The position numbers and the translations under genes were made by a program. From Corallium rubrum (taxonomy: Eukaryota > Cnidaria > Anthozoa > Scleralcyonacea > Coralliidae), in the NCBI GenBank assembly GCA_964035015.1, contig OZ036000.1:6704709-6768708 (forward strand): DNA of 64,000 nt, given 5' to 3'. This document shows, in pieces, positions 10,305-21,701 of the stretch; within the stretch, counting starts at the first letter, position 1, and every line of letters begins with the position of its first letter. The notes under the pieces are model-generated. The model was not told where the DNA came from and did no database searches. It was given only the letters and a program-made list of their open reading frames with translations.

Positions 10305-11265
10305 GCTGCCAGAACTCCCGCACAGCTAGGGGAAATAAGCTAGGGGAAATAACTTTCATTTGCATATTACATATAGGAATCCGGTAAACAGCAAACACGC
10401 GTTTTTAGAATAAACGTTTTTAGATCCGCTCGAAATTAAACGTCAGTATTTCGTTATCAAAACTATTCTCGGCAGTTTACCAGCTTCACCTTAATTGTTG
10501 TGTAGAATAATACATGACGCTTGGAGATATGGTATTTAACTTTGCAATTGAGCGGTCAATTAATCTAATAACACAACACGATAAGTTCATTTTTCCAAGC
10601 AATACATTGGTATTTAATACATGCAGTATTGCCGCGTTTATTTCAAAATGTGCATTCAAAACAGATAAACAAGTCATTAGAATCTCGGGGCCATTTCTGT
10701 ATTTTATACATTTCTAATTAACCCTATAAATCCCAAACCTGGTGCTAAATAAGAGTTAATATATACTTATAGGTGAAAATATTTTTTAAGTAAAAAAGTT
10801 CATTTCAATTTTGCATGTATGTCTTATATAAATAAGACATACATGCAAAATCGAAATGAACTGTTTTACTTAAAAAATATTTTCACCTATAAGTATATAA
10901 CTCTTATAAACTAGCAATTATTATCACAAGGGGAATGCTGCCTGGCTACGAATCCCTACGATTATTATTAAATACCAAAAGGAAGATGGCTGATATTGGA
11001 GCAAATATATTTGCCGTTTTAAGTGAGCCTTTAAGGACAAACAAGAAACATTATGTACACAGAACTATCTCAGTTGCTTATACCTTCACAAAAGAATATC
11101 TCCTTCCTCAAATTATATGAATGAGATAATAAGTGTGTGGGTTAAATTATCTAGCCATATACCAAGATTGTACAATGTGTTTCCTGTTTTTCTCATTAAT
11201 ATTATATTTTCCGTGTCCCGTTGTTCCTGTTCGTCACGAACTCTTTAGTTGGGGTATTGCTTAGG
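10305..11265 (+). repeat. Dispersed repeat, copy 2 of 2, with internal palindrome
   Basis: Second copy of the 7510-7920 repeat. An extra 270 bases split it at about 10385-10655, and a near-perfect hairpin occupies 10749-10907 (arms about 75 bp around cttatataaataag). In copy 1 only one arm of that hairpin is present. The short open frame near 10935-11120 has no recognisable content and is not called a gene. Confidence 0.7.
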
Positions 11266-11369
11266 TATTGCTCGGTTGTGAACAAGAGTTTAGGCATGGT
11301 CAAAAGTGTTGCGAGACTTTTTTTTGAAAGTGTAATAAAAGTAGCGTGCTGCGTTGGCAGTGTAGAAAC

Positions 11370-11555
11370 AACAATCGAAATATAGCAAGGTTAGATATAC
11401 TGCCGAAACAGAGAACGTAGGAGTCTAACGTTTCGAGCGAAGGCCCTTCGTCAGAGAGAAACGTTTCTCTCTGACGAAGGGCCTTCGCTCGAAACGTTAG
11501 ACTCCTACGTTCTCTGTTTCGGCAGTATATCTAACCTTGCTATATTTCGATTGTT
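11370..11555. repeat. Perfect 186-bp palindrome without spacer
   Basis: Two 93-bp arms are exact reverse complements with the axis between 11462 and 11463. Each arm carries the motif ctgacgaagggccttcgctc followed by gaaacg, and the arm ends read cgaaatatagcaaggttag. It is the complete form of the family fragment at 7381-7460 and of the SINE-interrupted copy at 40659-41215. The element terminus agtagcgtgctgcgttggcag lies just upstream, from about 11339. Confidence 0.95.
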
Positions 11556-11997
11556 TTTTTGAAAGGCCTTTTTTGAAATTGTACTAGCAAGGATATTTGG
11601 CCATAGGACTGTATGAAAATGGTGACTCCAAAGTGCTAAACATAGAGAAAATCTCACTGACTCGTGGCGGGAAATTCTTTCCTCGGCCACAAAAGGAGAT
11701 TTGAATTAACGTTTAGATTTGTTTACATCTAAACTAAACCAATTCTTTGTAAATTTAGTTTATGCAAGTTTTAAAACCACACAGAGATCCTAATCAATCG
11801 CGTGAGCCAAGTTAACCGGTGTCACGGTCTCAGCAATCCCCCAGTCTGAGTTATCCCCTAAGATCAACTGCATGCGCAGTTATCCCCTGCTTTTCTGCAT
11901 TGATATTGTCGTTGTTCTAACTCAAAAAATACGTATAATCATGGAAACCATACTTTTATCACGTTCTTTTAAACATTTGGTCGCAAGGTAATCACTA

Positions 11998-12237
11998 GCG
12001 AGGTTCAGATCACACTTCCACTACCGCTACTGCTACCGTAAATGTGGTTAAGCTGATGTAATGTTCGTTCTTTCGTCCTGTAGTCGTAGTTGGTTTTAAT
12101 CCTAGTATCGTAAAACGCTTTCTTTTTGTGCTAGGTTTGAGACCTGCGACCATTACTGAACGTAAAAACAATACTTGACATGCTTAATTATATTTACGGT
12201 AGCGGTAGCGGAAGTGGAAGTGTGATCTGAACCTCGC
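11998..12237. mobile_element. Tc1/mariner-like MITE (TIR GCGAGGTTCAGATCACACTTCC)
   Basis: A 240-bp element between TA dinucleotides at 11996-11997 and 12238-12239. Terminal repeats begin GCGAGGTTCAGATCACAC and continue as a purine/pyrimidine gtagcgg-type repeat. It lies in the loop of the outer foldback. Family assignment rests on the TA duplication only. Confidence 0.7.
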
Positions 12238-12238
12238 T

Positions 12239-12497
12239 AATATATATCATAAGTATAAATATAAAACGTCTGTGATTATTACAAATGCCAACACCATGTA
12301 ACTCATGTAAATAAGAGTTCGCTATTAAAGCTTTCGTCTCGCTAAACTCGATATTTCATCAGAGCATCTAAGATTCTAAGAATATGTAAATTTAATAAGA
12401 CATATAGCGAACTCTTATTTAAATGAGTTACATGGTATTGCCATTCGTAATAATCACGGACGTTTTATATTTATACTTATGAGTTATGATATATTGA
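12239..12497. mobile_element. Inner inverted-repeat element with hammerhead-like motif on the minus strand
   Basis: Arms of about 87 bp (tataaatataaaacgtctgt left, complement right, ending at tgatatatt) surround a loop at about 12326-12403. On the minus strand the loop region reads ctgatga at 12356-12362 and gacgaaagc at 12330-12338, with a stem-like segment between. It directly abuts the MITE before it. Confidence 0.65.
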
Positions 12498-12859
12498 TTA
12501 CCTTGCGACCAAATGTTTAAAAGAACGTGATAAAAGTATGGTTTCCATGATTATACATATTTTTTGAGTCAGAATAACGACAATATCAATGCAGAAAAGC
12601 AGGGGATAACTGCCCAGTTGGTCTTTAGGATAACTCAGACTGGGGGATCGCTGAGACCGTGACACCGGGCTATAGCCAGGTTCATGTAATCAGTACACCT
12701 AATCGATAATATATAAGCTCTTGTTTTAGTGTTTTTACTTCCCCTCCACTTACAGCTTGCTCAACCTGACGCTTGATTCACTGTTATAACATCACTGCAT
12801 ATTTTACGAGGATTGGTATATAAACTTGGTCTCATGTTGTCTATCTTCTGAGTGCACTT

Positions 12860-13132
12860 AAGCTAAAAGAAAGAAACAAACAAATAAAGAATAGCGAGAT
12901 GAAGCTTCTACAGCAGGGCAAAAAAATGCATTTTATCGTATTAGTACACCGTATTTATAGCAAGTGTTTTTCAATCCCGTTGCGTTTACACGGCCAAGTT
13001 AAGCGCGATTAACTGATTGTGCTCAGTTTAATCCACCTCCTTGAGGTGGTGCAAACTAATCGCGATTAATTTACGTCGATCTGTTTACACAGACATTTTA
13101 AGCGCTTAAATTTTGGCCGTGTAAACAGGGCT
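12860..13132. mobile_element. Repeat copy of the GCCCTGTTTACA element (partial)
   Basis: Matches 34612-34925 over most of its length, including agcttctacagcagggc and the gcgattaactgat/atcgcgattaa inverted pair, and ends tgtaaacagggc. The left terminus of the element is missing here. Confidence 0.8.
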
Positions 13133-13470
13133 TAATAGTGGCAGTACTTTCGAACGGCACGAGGCTAGGTCCTAAGTTAAAAGGTAAGCCATAAGTTAAA
13201 ATACGGCAATTAAACATTTTCCGAGTTTATATATAACCGCGGTTAACGCGTTTCTGAAGTGATCCGAACGGAACCTCTGGGGAAGGCCTACAATCATTGA
13301 CAAAATAAATTGAAACGGGGCAACGAAAGAACATACTCCAAATCAAACAACAAAATATCGAAATATGTAAACCATCAACCCCACGCAGCTATACGGAGGG
13401 TTGAGGGGCGACCTCAAAATTCTCATCCGCTTTGCGACGAGAGATTTGTGTTCTTTTTCAATATCTTACT
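13133..13470. other. Unassigned intergenic sequence
   Basis: No gene or clear repeat recognised. Confidence 0.4.
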
Positions 13471-13680
13471 TTATAGCACAGAATAAAGACTATACAAAGT
13501 TTTTGTCTCCGCGCATGTCGCATTACGCATGTTGCTCAGCCAGTAAACTGCATGTTCTGTCCAATAAGCACGCTGAGCTGGCTGTCCTAGCCAGTAAACT
13601 GCATATTTTTGCATAAAAATACGAGGACACGTTGTACCGCTAAGTGGCCCTTCTGTATAGTCTTTATTCTGTGCTTTATA
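13471..13680. mobile_element. Short TIR element (MITE-like)
   Basis: Ends are inverted copies of about 26 bp: ttatagcacagaataaagac at the left and its complement at the right, both including the tataca/tgtata step. Internally ccagtaaactgcat occurs twice. No coding content and no certain target duplication. Confidence 0.65.
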
Positions 13681-15202
13681 GTATCGGTATTCGGGAGGCA
13701 ATGGTTGAAACTTATACGAATATACTTGATGCATAAGAGTTAATTACCGACAACCGACGCTTGTAGACAAATATAGTCGAGGAGGTTTTCTAAAAAACAT
13801 CAGTTGCTATATATTGACCTGGGCAATATCTACATACAGCCTTGAATTTTTAATTATCGAATTCTCAAAGAAAACCGACTCAACTATTAAATAATTACGA
13901 ATTACTACCAAATACAGAATTAACTAGAGGCCAGTCAGAGACTGCATATACCTCCGCCAGCGGGTTATTAGAGATGTTTAAAAAGAAAACGAGGCCATCC
14001 CACTAACCAGGCCAGCTCACGAGACCAACACATGCATGTAAAATTGTGCAAATATAAAGTTTGCATAAAGTAAGGATAGTGAACGCAATCAAGAATTTCT
14101 TCTACACCGAGAATCCTGCGGTCAGATTTTTATTCATTTCTCATCCAAATTTTGACAAAATTCAACCAAAATTTAATGGATCTTGATGGTCGTTGATCTG
14201 TGGCCAACCCTTCTACAAACTTTCGCGAAAATCGGTGCAATACCAGTTGAGATAACTGGCGACAGACAGAAGCTGCAGTAATCAGCAGTTTACAATAATA
14301 AGTCACCGTATATATGTAAAATATGAGTCCATTCCAGTTTTTATAAATGAATTTTGAGGATTGGAATTGAACGCGTTGCACTTCTTCTGTACGAGGTTCT
14401 ACATCTATATTATACAATTAACTTTCGGCACAAAATACAACACACAACTTTTAAATCCCGACTTGCGTTCATTCATATACTTGCAGTCAGTAGCTCAATT
14501 TATGTTACTCTGTCTCATGCCGAACGATTTTACTTGTCAAGGGCAAACTTGGAAAGCTGCCCACCGAAATGTTTCCTTCTAAAAATAGGCACACTCAACG
14601 TGCATGTTATCTACTGCGCTACGGTACAAGTTGCAACAACATTCTCACTTTCGTAGTTCAGCATCGCGTAGTTCATGCTCAACTCAGCGCGAACTATTAG
14701 ATTCGTGGCAAAGTGGCTATTATTTAAAATCACTTCGGAAAATGAACAGATCTACAGTATTCGGCTACCACTCGGTGAGTTGTTGTGTAACCCTGCAATT
14801 TCATTGGCTCCGAAGGCATCATCCGCTAGCATTCGGTACATTGTCGTTTAATCCTGCATGCGCAGTAGATTACAAAAACGACTTGAATTTAACTGAGTTT
14901 TGAATGTCGTGACTCTATCTTGTAAACATAAACTTTAAAAACACCGTTTACTTTATCCGATAATTAAAAATACATTTTTGTCGTTTTTGAGAGTGTTTTG
15001 AATGGGTTAGGCAAGTGAGTTGTTCAGATCATCCGTGCTGTACCAACTGACCGTGTCTCCTCATTTGTCATGAGAACTCTTAAGTCAAGTGTTTAGCTCG
15101 AATATTAGTGTAAATGTCTTCGAGCTATATTTCACTAGAAAATATTTTCGGATAAAATAGCTTGAACCTCTTAACAAACATGCATTACGACATTAACATA
15201 TA
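13681..15202. other. Unassigned intergenic sequence
   Basis: Contains several open frames of 60-100 codons on both strands, overlapping each other and without recognisable domains, splice context or conserved composition. I do not call any of them a gene. No strong repeat structure is seen. Confidence 0.4.
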
Positions 15203-15204
15203 TA

Positions 15205-15519
15205 CAGGGTGTATCAAAAAAAAGGCTACCCTTAGAAAATATAATTAACATTCTTTTCAAATAACCTATTGTATATTGACAGCCATGTGGTCAGTTGAAC
15301 CATTTTTAATCGAACTGATATGAATATAATTAACATTTTTATTTCAGTTATGCTCCTTCATACGTTTAGAAGTTATCGTAATTTCCCAGGTGTATACGAC
15401 CATTTGTTTTTTACGCATCCGTGACTTCAGAGGTGTCCAGGGCTGTCAATATACAATAGGTTATTTGAAAAGAATGTTAATTATATTTTCTAAGGGTAGC
15501 CTTTTTTTGATACACCCTG
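15205..15519. mobile_element. Tc1/mariner-like MITE, copy 1 (CAGGGTGTATCA termini)
   Basis: TIRs of about 85 bp begin CAGGGTGTATCAAAAAAA and are flanked by TA at 15203-15204 and 15520-15521. The inner part (atttcccaggtgtat, ttttacgcatc) is shared with the element at 62594-62875, which has CAGTGTGTATCA termini. Confidence 0.82.
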
Positions 15520-15949
15520 TATAGGATATTAGAGAGCTTAAGCAACAGACGTTTTAGAGCCACGGACGGCGATTGAATTCAATAGCATTTTTCATTGAAA
15601 ACAATGACAATCAGCAATTTAAATTCCAAGAGCAAAGTGAACGCCGTCGTCGTTCTACACAAGACGTCATTGAGAGCATTTTCACGTTCTTGAGACGACG
15701 GGAACTTCTAGAACGTGAAGCCTGTCGTTGTTTTACTACAATGAGACGTGCTTTTAAAGTAGAAACTTGTATTTTGAGGGGGATAATTTCATTACAATAC
15801 AATATAAAAAATATATTTTTATATAAAGATGAAATTTAAGCTCATGAGCTAACAGTTTAGATATGCCTTTGTTTTGGGTAAAAGAGTCTTTTCAAAGAAT
15901 ACGCGGTTCAGTAATTCTGTATTGTATTCCTGTTCTTCCGGTCACCGTC

Positions 15950-16070
15950 CGTGTCTGAATTTTATCTTCGAGTGGAGGAAAACAATATTTTACGAATGAG
16001 CGTAGCGAATGAGTAAAATATTGTTTTTGTCACGAGAAGATAAAATTCATATCTTCAAGCCACCGTGTAA
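15950..16070. repeat. Small inverted repeat
   Basis: gaattttatcttc and aacaatattttac on the left pair with gtaaaatattgtt and gaagataaaattc on the right, around gaatgagcgtagcgaatga. The right flank ccaccgtgtaatgttc recurs near position 220. Confidence 0.65.
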
Positions 16071-16439
16071 TGTTCTTTTTATTATATAGATTCAATGCAA
16101 AAAGCGGTAAAATTCTAAATGATGTCACCGATATGTTCACTAGTGAGGATATGGAAAATACGACACTGTATATTTCCTAGTAAAACACTCGCATCTATAT
16201 AATAAATGGTTATTTTTGCACATAGCAGCATTTATGTCATACATCGAACTCAACCTACGTTCAAATCCTCTGAGGCCCAGTATAGCTCAATAATTAGAGC
16301 GTCTCACTCATTTTAGCTAATGCCAGACAGTTCTATATTGTATATTTATTAATTTCTCCAAATATGGCTTTTCGGTAATTAATTACAGAAATAAAGTCGA
16401 ATGGAAGTCTAAAATGTCTAAGTATAAAATATGAACAAA

Positions 16440-16860
16440 TGTGAAATTATTAAAAAGCTGAGATATAAAATATTAAAAATTACATTCTTATGTGCTCCAG
16501 CATTCTTCAACGAGAATGGTTTTTACAGTACTTTTAAAAATTTTAATACTAGTCGTGTCCTTGATGATGTCCGGTAGCTCATTCCATAATTTAGTTGCCC
16601 TAAACAAAAACGAACCCTGGCCCACAGCAGTTCTATAGAGCGGAACGTCTAACTCATCCTTGTATCTAGTATTACGATTATGTGTTTGTAATCTTAAAGT
16701 AAATCTATTGGTAAGGTATGATGGAGCTAAACCGTTCAAACATTTAAAAGTCCTACCTGCGTCCCTAACTGAACGCAGCATATACCTTAACCGGTAGCCA
16801 TATACATTCAAGTCAAGAGGGGAACTTAGAAAGCGGTCACTCAATGTGTTTCCCCCTTTT
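16440..16860 (-). pseudogene. LINE reverse-transcriptase 3' fragment
   Basis: The minus-strand frame 16844-16488 (118 codons) has the typical end of non-LTR retrotransposon ORF2 proteins: FKCLNGLAPSYL, a basic middle, FRATKLWNELPDIIK and a final IKIFKSTVKTIL. These short motifs are common to CR1, L2 and related clades. Only the part after the polymerase domain is present, so it is a 5'-truncated copy; the frame itself is intact. The exact clade cannot be told without a search. Confidence 0.82.
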
Positions 16861-17194
16861 GTTATTTATTATCTTCCTTTATATCCAAGTGTAAAAATAT
16901 ATTGTTTTTCTGGTCATTCGGCAAGCTCATTATTTTAGCCAATCTAATGCCAGACTGTTCTATAATGAGTAATATTGGGCATTTCACTCGATTACATAGC
17001 ATGTTCTAAGGATTTAAGGTGAAGGAAAATTCGAATGTAGAATATATACATTTTAAGACCAAACCGGGACCAGCTGCGAAAAATGCAACTACACAGGCCT
17101 TCCGGCAGGAATTGAACCCAAGATACGTTCAAGTCAAGAGGGGAACTTAGAAAGGGGTCACTCAATGTGTTTCCCCCTTTTGTTATTATTAACT
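16804..17194. repeat. Duplicated ~70-bp segment flanking a tRNA-SINE fragment
   Basis: The segment with caagtcaagaggggaactta and aatgtgtttcccccttttg occurs at 16811-16866 and again at 17130-17187. Between them, about 16960-17126, is a minus-strand piece of the tRNA-derived SINE (aagaccaaaccgggacc, ccggcaggaattgaaccc). The first copy is also the 5' end of the LINE fragment, so the LINE was partly duplicated around the SINE. Confidence 0.75.
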
Positions 17195-17295
17195 ATCTTC
17201 CGTCTTCCCCTGCGTTTGTTATTAAATTAGAATTGTTTTCGCCAACGCGTTGCGTCACTGGTGTGGGAGGGCCCTAGTTTAGGGTAGTCAGGGCA

Positions 17296-17416
17296 AAGGT
17301 ATAAAACAGAAGGGATGTTACAGCGAAACACATTACGGGTGGAGACCTCGAAGAAATCTCAGCTTAGAGACCCAAGCAAATCTACGAATTAGTGGTTCCA
17401 CGACATTTTAAAGAAT
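17296..17416 (+). promoter_or_regulatory. TATA promoter and 5' UTR exon of the fibrinogen-like gene
   Basis: A good TATA box (tataaaa) is at 17300-17306. A non-coding exon would start around 17330 and ends at 17416, before a GTAAGT donor. The following acceptor TAG at 17771-17773 lies just before the start codon. Confidence 0.65.
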
Positions 17417-17774
17417 GTAAGTACTGTCCTACTGATATGCATGTAAAGATGGTAACGTAGCATTGTAATTGAGTTGTGTATAGTTTCTTAAAAACGCGAC
17501 TTCGTGTAGTCCTGCATGCACCACATACAACTCAGTACAAACTCAAATACAATTCAAGAAACTACTCTTGTTTGCAGTCAGACATATTTTTAGATATACT
17601 CGAAACAACCTCTGTCTAAGTCACTTTAGTCCTTGTATAGGGATTTCAGTTCAGTTTTTGTGTGTATATAATGTAGTTTCACCAGTAAACTGTACGTATG
17701 TATGTGCAGTTTTGGATTTGTATTTTTATCCGTAAAATAATTAACTGGTTTGCTCTTGTTTTCTTGTTTATAGC

Positions 17775-19399
17775 ATGAATGCTCTTGGTGTGTTCTTACT
17801 TTTACTGGGGATTAGTTCCGTTTCCATGGTAAGTTTAGTGTGACTTTTGTGGTCTCGTGATGTCAGTGCCGGCCTGTGCTCTTGTGTCAGTACGAGTGTC
17901 AGTGTCAGTTCGAGAGTCAGTGTCAGTGTCAGTGTCAGTGTCAGTGTCAGTGTCAGTGTCAGTGTCAGTGTCAGTGTCAGTGTCAGTGTCAGTGTCAGTG
18001 TCAGTGTCAGTGTCAGTGTCAGTGTCAGTGTCAGTGTCAGTGTCAGTGTCAGTGTCAGTGTCAGTGTCAGTGTCAGTGTCAGTGTCAGTGTCAGTGTCAG
18101 TGTCAGTGTCAGTGTCAGTGTCAGTGTCAGTGTCAGTGTCAGTGTCAGTGTCAGTGTCAGTGTCAGTGTCAGTGCGAGTGTCAGTGCGAGTGTCAGTGTC
18201 AGTGTCAGTGTCAGTGTCAGTGTCAGTGTCAGTGTCAGTGTCAGTGTCAGTGTCAGTGTCAGTGTCAGTGTCAGTGTCAGTGTCAGTGTCAGTGTCAGTG
18301 TCAGTGCGAGTGCGAGTGCGAGTGCGAGTGCGAGTGCGAGTGCGAGTGCGAGTGCGAGTGCCAATTCAGTGCGAGTGTCAGTGTGGGTGTTAGTGCGAGT
18401 GTCAGTGTCAGTGCGAGAGTGCCAGTTCAGTGCGAGTGTCAGTGTCAGTGTGGGTGTCAGTGCGAGTGCAAGTATGGGTGTCAGTGCGATTGTCAGTTTA
18501 GTGCGAGTGCCAGTTTAGTGCGAGTGCCATTTTAGTGCGTGTGAATGTTAGTTTAGTGCGAGTGTCAGTACCAATGCAATACATATCCCGTCAACGTCCA
18601 ATGGCTTACGTATAACGACTCATAATTTCTTTCTGTCCCATTCTCTTGCCAGTCGTTAGTGAGGCCTCGTTTTCCCAGGAAGTATCATCGCTGTCCTCCA
18701 TACTCTTGTAACGCTATCAAATTAATTCACCCCAGAGCTCTGAGCGGTCTTTACGAAATTGCTGTCGGCAACACGTTGGTTACAGTTTACTGTGAGATGT
18801 CCATCAAAGGTGGAGGGTTCACCTTCATTCCACGAGATGCTGTCCTTCGAGGAACCGTTAACAACCTCGTGCGCCAGCTTTTCACTGATCGCTCGCAAGT
18901 CCTGCTCCGCTTTCAGAATAAAGATGGCCTCCAACCGTACACATTAATTCGTCAGCTTCCCCAGAATTCCAGGATCCCGCTTGGTCTCAGAATGAATAAC
19001 TACTTTGGTTACACTCGACCTCAAAACTATTATATGCGCGACTATCTTTACTTGGGTATATTGCCAGCAAAGTCAGCAAGGAATAATAACATACAAGGAT
19101 TTTTGTCGAACGCCCAAAAGATCCAGTTCAGAAACTGCGATAAGAACCCAAACAGTTATTTCGCACTCTTCCCGAACCACCGTGAACAAGCCATAAGTAA
19201 TTACCACGGCGGTAATCTTATATACGAGAGGCAAGGTGTAGCAGTTAACTGGCGAAAGACTGGGACACCTTCTTTCGCTCATCGCCAAGTTCCCAACGAT
19301 TTTCTCTTCCTTGCCGAGTTGCACTTCGGAGGCTGTGGCTGTTACACGTCCAGTAATCGATGGGTCAAAGCATTTGGAACAGCCATTGGTATTAAGTAA
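17775..19399 (+). CDS. Secreted fibrinogen-like-domain protein (2 coding exons)
   Basis: Coding exons are 17775-17828 and 18653-19399, joined in phase 0 with donor GTAAGT at 17829 and acceptor AG at 18651-18652; the product has 266 residues. Residues 1-18 are a signal peptide. The start of a fibrinogen-related fold is visible: cysteines 32 and 37, SGLYEI at 49-54, VYCEM at 63-67 and GGGFT at 71-75. After that the sequence departs from classic fibrinogen domains, lacks the usual Trp-rich calcium loop, and ends in a distinctive HFGGCGCYTSSNRW segment. I take it as a secreted protein of a cnidarian-type family with a fibrinogen-like N-terminal half; ligand unknown. The intron carries a long hexamer repeat and a 3-kb array begins about 180 bases after the stop. 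Confidence 0.8.
17887..18365. repeat. (GTGTCA)n hexamer microsatellite in an intron
   Basis: About 410 bases of nearly pure gtgtca with two gcgagt interruptions near 18174 and 18186, followed by about ten gtgcga units (18303-18360) and a degenerate tail to 18570. It lies wholly in the intron of the fibrinogen-like gene. Because six is a multiple of three, several frames stay open (Val-Ser, Cys-Gln, Leu-Thr repeats); none is coding. Confidence 0.97.
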
Positions 19400-19582
19400 C
19401 AGTTTCAAATCGTTTCAGGACTTTTTGAACTATTTTCTTTCTTATTTTTAGTGTGTAGTTTCCACAATATGTGAATGTCAATATACTTGAATTGTATATC
19501 GAATGTTTTTATAATGTGTTATTTCAATCATTAAATCAGTTCTCGTTTCTCAAAAGCGATTTGCTGCGACTTACAGTTTATC
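19400..19582 (+). other. 3' UTR of the fibrinogen-like gene
   Basis: An ATTAAA at about 19531-19536 is a possible polyadenylation signal, about 50 bases before the tetranucleotide array. Confidence 0.45.
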
Positions 19583-20415
19583 GTTTGTTTGTTTGTTTGT
19601 TTGTTTGTTCGTTCGTTCGTTCGTTCGTTCGTTCGTTCGTTCGTTCGTTCGTTCGTTCGTTCGTTCGTTCGTTCGTTCGTTCGTTCGTTCGTTCGTTCGT
19701 TCGTTCGTTCGTTCGTTCGTTCGTTCGTTCGTTCGTTCGTTCGTTCGTTCGTTCGTTCGTTCGTTCGTTCGTTCGTTCGTTCGTTCGTTCGTTCGTTCGT
19801 TCGTTCGTTCGTTCGTTCGTTCGTTCGTTCGTTCGTTCGTTCGTTCGTTCGTTCGTTCGTTCGTTCGTTCGTTCGTTCGTTCGTTCGTTCGTTCGTTCGT
19901 TCGTTCGTTCGTTCGTTCGTTCGTTCGTTCGTTCGTTCGTTCGTTCGTTCGTTCGTTCGTTCGTTCGTTCGTTCGTTCGTTCGTTCGTTCGTTCGTTCGT
20001 TCGTTCGTTCGTTCGTTCGTTCGTTCGTTCGTTCGTTCGTTCGTTCGTTCGTTCGTTCGTTCGTTCGTTCGTTCGTTCGTTCGTTCGTTCGTTCGTTCGT
20101 TCGTTCGTTCGTTCGTTCGTTCGTTCGTTCGTTCGTTCGTTCGTTCGTTCGTTCGTTCGTTCGTTCGTTCGTTCGTTCGTTCGTTCGTTCGTTCGTTCGT
20201 TCGTTCGTTCGTTCGTTCGTTCGTTCGTTCGTTCGTTCGTTCGTTCGTTCGTTCGTTCGTTCGTTCGTTCGTTCGTTCGTTCGTTCGTTCGTTCGTTCGT
20301 TCGTTCGTTCGTTCGTTCGTTCGTTCGTTCGTTCGTTCGTTCGTTCGTTCGTTCGTTCGTTCGTTCGTTCGTTCGTTCGTTCGTTCGTTCGTTCGTTCGT
20401 TCTCGTTCGTTCGCT

Positions 20416-20446
<31 letters not shown>

Positions 20447-20562
20447 TCGTTCGTTCGTTCGTTCGTTCGTTCGTTCGTTCGTTCGTTCGTTCGTTCGTTC
20501 GTTCGTTCGTTCGTTCGTTCGTTCGTTCGTTCGTTCGTTCGTTCGTTCGTTCGTTCGTTCGT

Positions 20563-20621
<59 letters not shown>

Positions 20622-21670
20622 TCGTTCGTTCGTTCGTTCGTTCGTTCGTTCGTTCGTTCGTTCGTTCGTTCGTTCGTTCGTTCGTTCGTTCGTTCGTTCG
20701 TTCGTTCGTTCGTTCGTTCGTTCGTTCGTTCGTTCGTTCGTTCGTTCGTTCGTTCGTTCGTTCGTTCGTTCGTTCGTTCGTTCGTTCGTTCGTTCGTTCG
20801 TTCGTTCGTTCGTTCGTTCGTTCGTTCGTTCGTTCGTTCGTTCGTTCGTTCGTTCGTTCGTTCGTTCGTTCGTTCGTTCGTTCGTTCGTTCGTTCGTTCG
20901 TTCGTTCGTTCGTTCGTTCGTTCGTTCGTTCGTTCGTTCGTTCGTTCGTTCGTTCGTTCGTTCGTTCGTTCGTTCGTTCGTTCGTTCGTTCGTTCGTTCG
21001 TTCGTTCGTTCGTTCGTTCGTTCGTTCGTTCGTTCGTTCGTTCGTTCGTTCGTTCGTTCGTTCGTTCGTTCGTTCGTTCGTTCGTTCGTTCGTTCGTTCG
21101 TTCGTTCGTTCGTTCGTTCGTTCGTTCGTTCGTTCGTTCGTTCGTTCGTTCGTTCGTTCGTTCGTTCGTTCGTTCGTTCGTTCGTTCGTTCGTTCGTTCG
21201 TTCGTTCGTTCGTTCGTTCGTTCGTTCGTTCGTTCGTTCGTTCGTTCGTTCGTTCGTTCGTTCGTTCGTTCGTTCGTTCGTTCGTTCGTTCGTTCGTTCG
21301 TTCGTTCGTTCGTTCGTTCGTTCGTTCGTTCGTTCGTTCGTTCGTTCGTTCGTTCGTTCGTTCGTTCGTTCGTTCGTTCGTTCGTTCGTTCGTTCGTTCG
21401 TTCGTTCGTTCGTTCGTTCGTTCGTTCGTTCGTTCGTTCGTTCGTTCGTTCGTTCGTTCGTTCGTTCGTTCGTTCGTTCGTTCGTTCGTTCGTTCGTTCG
21501 TTCGTTCGTTCGTTCGTTCGTTCGTTCGTTCGTTCGTTCGTTCGTTCGTTCGTTCGTTCGTTCGTTCGTTCGTTCGTTCGTTCGTTCGTTCGTTCGTTCG
21601 TTCGTTCGTTCGTTCGTTCGTTCGTTCGTTCGTTCGTTCGTTCGTTCGTTCGTTCGTTCGCTCGTTCGCT

Positions 21671-21701
<31 letters not shown>

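Larger units (their letters stand above)
11816..12672. mobile_element. Nested foldback: outer hairpin element
   Basis: Outer arms 11816-11993 and about 12495-12672 pair over roughly 175 bp; the ends read ccggtgtcacggtctcagc and its near complement. The hairpin loop is occupied by two further inverted-repeat elements (11998-12237 and 12239-12497). The right arm differs by small changes such as cccagttggtctttagg versus cctaagatcaactg. Confidence 0.82.

Noticed and set aside
14130-14903. Cluster of overlapping 70-100-codon open frames
   Set aside because: On both strands, mutually overlapping, no domain or splice signals, composition like surrounding non-coding DNA.
17768-18535. Val-Ser, Cys-Gln and Leu-Thr repeat frames
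   Set aside because: Translation of the hexamer microsatellite, which lies inside a GT-AG intron.
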